Source of the DNA: Bacteroidota bacterium
Lineage (GTDB): Bacteria; Bacteroidota; Bacteroidia; B-17B0; Aurantibacillaceae
Length of the DNA stretch: 13,237 bases
NCBI GenBank assembly: GCA_023433205.1
Contig: JAEZDS010000101.1
Location: forward strand, 1-13,237
Direction of reading: 5' to 3'
Below are positions 12,869-13,237 of the stretch, piece by piece. The notes below the pieces were generated by a model that ran no database searches, had not been told where the DNA came from, and saw only the letters and a list, made by a program, of their open reading frames with translations. The number at the start of each line of letters is the position of its first letter. Within the stretch, counting starts at the first letter, position 1. The translations under genes were made by a program, and so were the position numbers.

Positions 12869-13237
12869 TCAGGATTTTGATAATAGAACATTCACGTAAT
12901 AACCCTTTTTGTCGTAATACAGTTCCTGCAGATCAAAGTGACCTTCCTTTGCCATCAATGTTATCTCACCTAAACTGTACTTGTTCGACACCTCCATAAA
13001 AATTGGTTCCCAGTTGTCAAAAAATATGGTGGTTCCGGACTTCTGCAATTTTACGTGCTGTACTTTTTTGGAGATCAGGTAACTTTTCATTGCCCCGTTA
13101 ACCGGGTCGTATGTTGGATAATGCATAAAATTCTCAGGATCGAAATCTGCGCCAAGCTCCCTGTTTATCCTTCTGAGCAAATTAAAATTGAATGCGCTGG
13201 TTACTCCCTGGCGATCGTTGTATGCACGGTAAATAAC
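12869..13237 (-). CDS. egtD: Histidine N-alpha-methyltransferase EgtD (C-terminal part, 5' end beyond window)
   Basis: The last 122 residues of EgtD, the SAM-dependent enzyme that trimethylates histidine to hercynine, the first step to ergothioneine. The frame is open through the window edge, beginning VIYRAYNDRQGVT, so the start lies beyond 13237; a TTG at 13180 is an internal Leu codon, not a start. Matches to known EgtD include AYNDRQGVTSAFNFNLLRRI followed by NRELGADFD, and FMEVSNKYS near the end, where the Glu and Ser correspond to the histidine-binding pair of mycobacterial EgtD. The fragment contains the end of the Rossmann core and the substrate-binding C-terminal segment. It sits 5 bp ahead of egtB, so both are made from one transcript. 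Confidence 0.93.
   Translation of the reverse strand, partial: VIYRAYNDRQGVTSAFNFNLLRRINRELGADFDPENFMHYPTYDPVNGAMKSYLISKKVQHVKLQKSGTTIFFDNWEPIFMEVSNKYSLGEITLMAKEGHFDLQELYYDKKGYYVNVLLSKS

Noticed and set aside
13180..13180. TTG at 13180 as a start codon for a short 103-residue protein
   Set aside because: The frame is open upstream to the window edge and the upstream residues (AYNDRQGVTSAFNFN) match EgtD, so the codon is an internal leucine.

Overview
The window reads as chromosomal DNA of a Bacteroidota bacterium, most likely a soil or freshwater member of the Chitinophagaceae or a close relative. This is inferred from gene content and style: an EgtD/EgtB pair, a pirin, single-domain response regulators, a DUF3606 protein, a cyanophycin synthetase, A-rich start regions without clear Shine-Dalgarno sequences, and two promoter-like matches to the Bacteroidota -33 TTG / -7 TAnnTTTG pattern. 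I see no tRNA, rRNA, insertion sequence, phage gene or CRISPR array.

Layout. From about 0.1 to 3.3 kb, three minus-strand enzymes follow one another: an exported S41 peptidase, an exported alpha/beta hydrolase and a pirin. From 3.4 to 5.7 kb lies a signalling block: a single-domain response regulator on the minus strand, and divergent from it a NarL/LuxR-type response regulator with a PAS sensor histidine kinase 2 bp behind it. An unrecognised 106-residue protein at 5.8-6.1 kb converges on the 876-residue cyanophycin synthetase CphA and overlaps its stop codon. Upstream of cphA on the same strand are a DUF3606 protein and another single-domain response regulator.

Between 9.83 and 10.38 kb on the plus strand are two very short genes, of 50 and 52 codons. 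They encode obvious paralogues with one hydrophobic segment and a shared LAVGxxALYxAAKEYGxxSxDDxK core. A long hairpin with perfect 15-bp arms separates them, and a bidirectional terminator closes the second. I consider these the best candidates for something undescribed in the window. Facing them on the minus strand is a 371-residue protein of the bacterial archaeo-eukaryotic release factor-like (baeRF) type. Upstream of it lies an ergothioneine operon: egtD, cut by the window edge, then egtB 5 bp later.

How the parts may fit. Ergothioneine synthesis (redox protection), cyanophycin synthesis (nitrogen storage), a DUF3606 protein, a ribosome-associated release factor-like protein and several response regulators suggest a stress or starvation survival neighbourhood. 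A dyad of the form GTAGAA-N4-TTCTAC, in full or partial copies, occurs in four intergenic gaps. Three copies lie about 80-105 bp ahead of cphA, the 9.6-kb response regulator and the baeRF gene, so these may be co-regulated. This is inference; the motif itself is visible.
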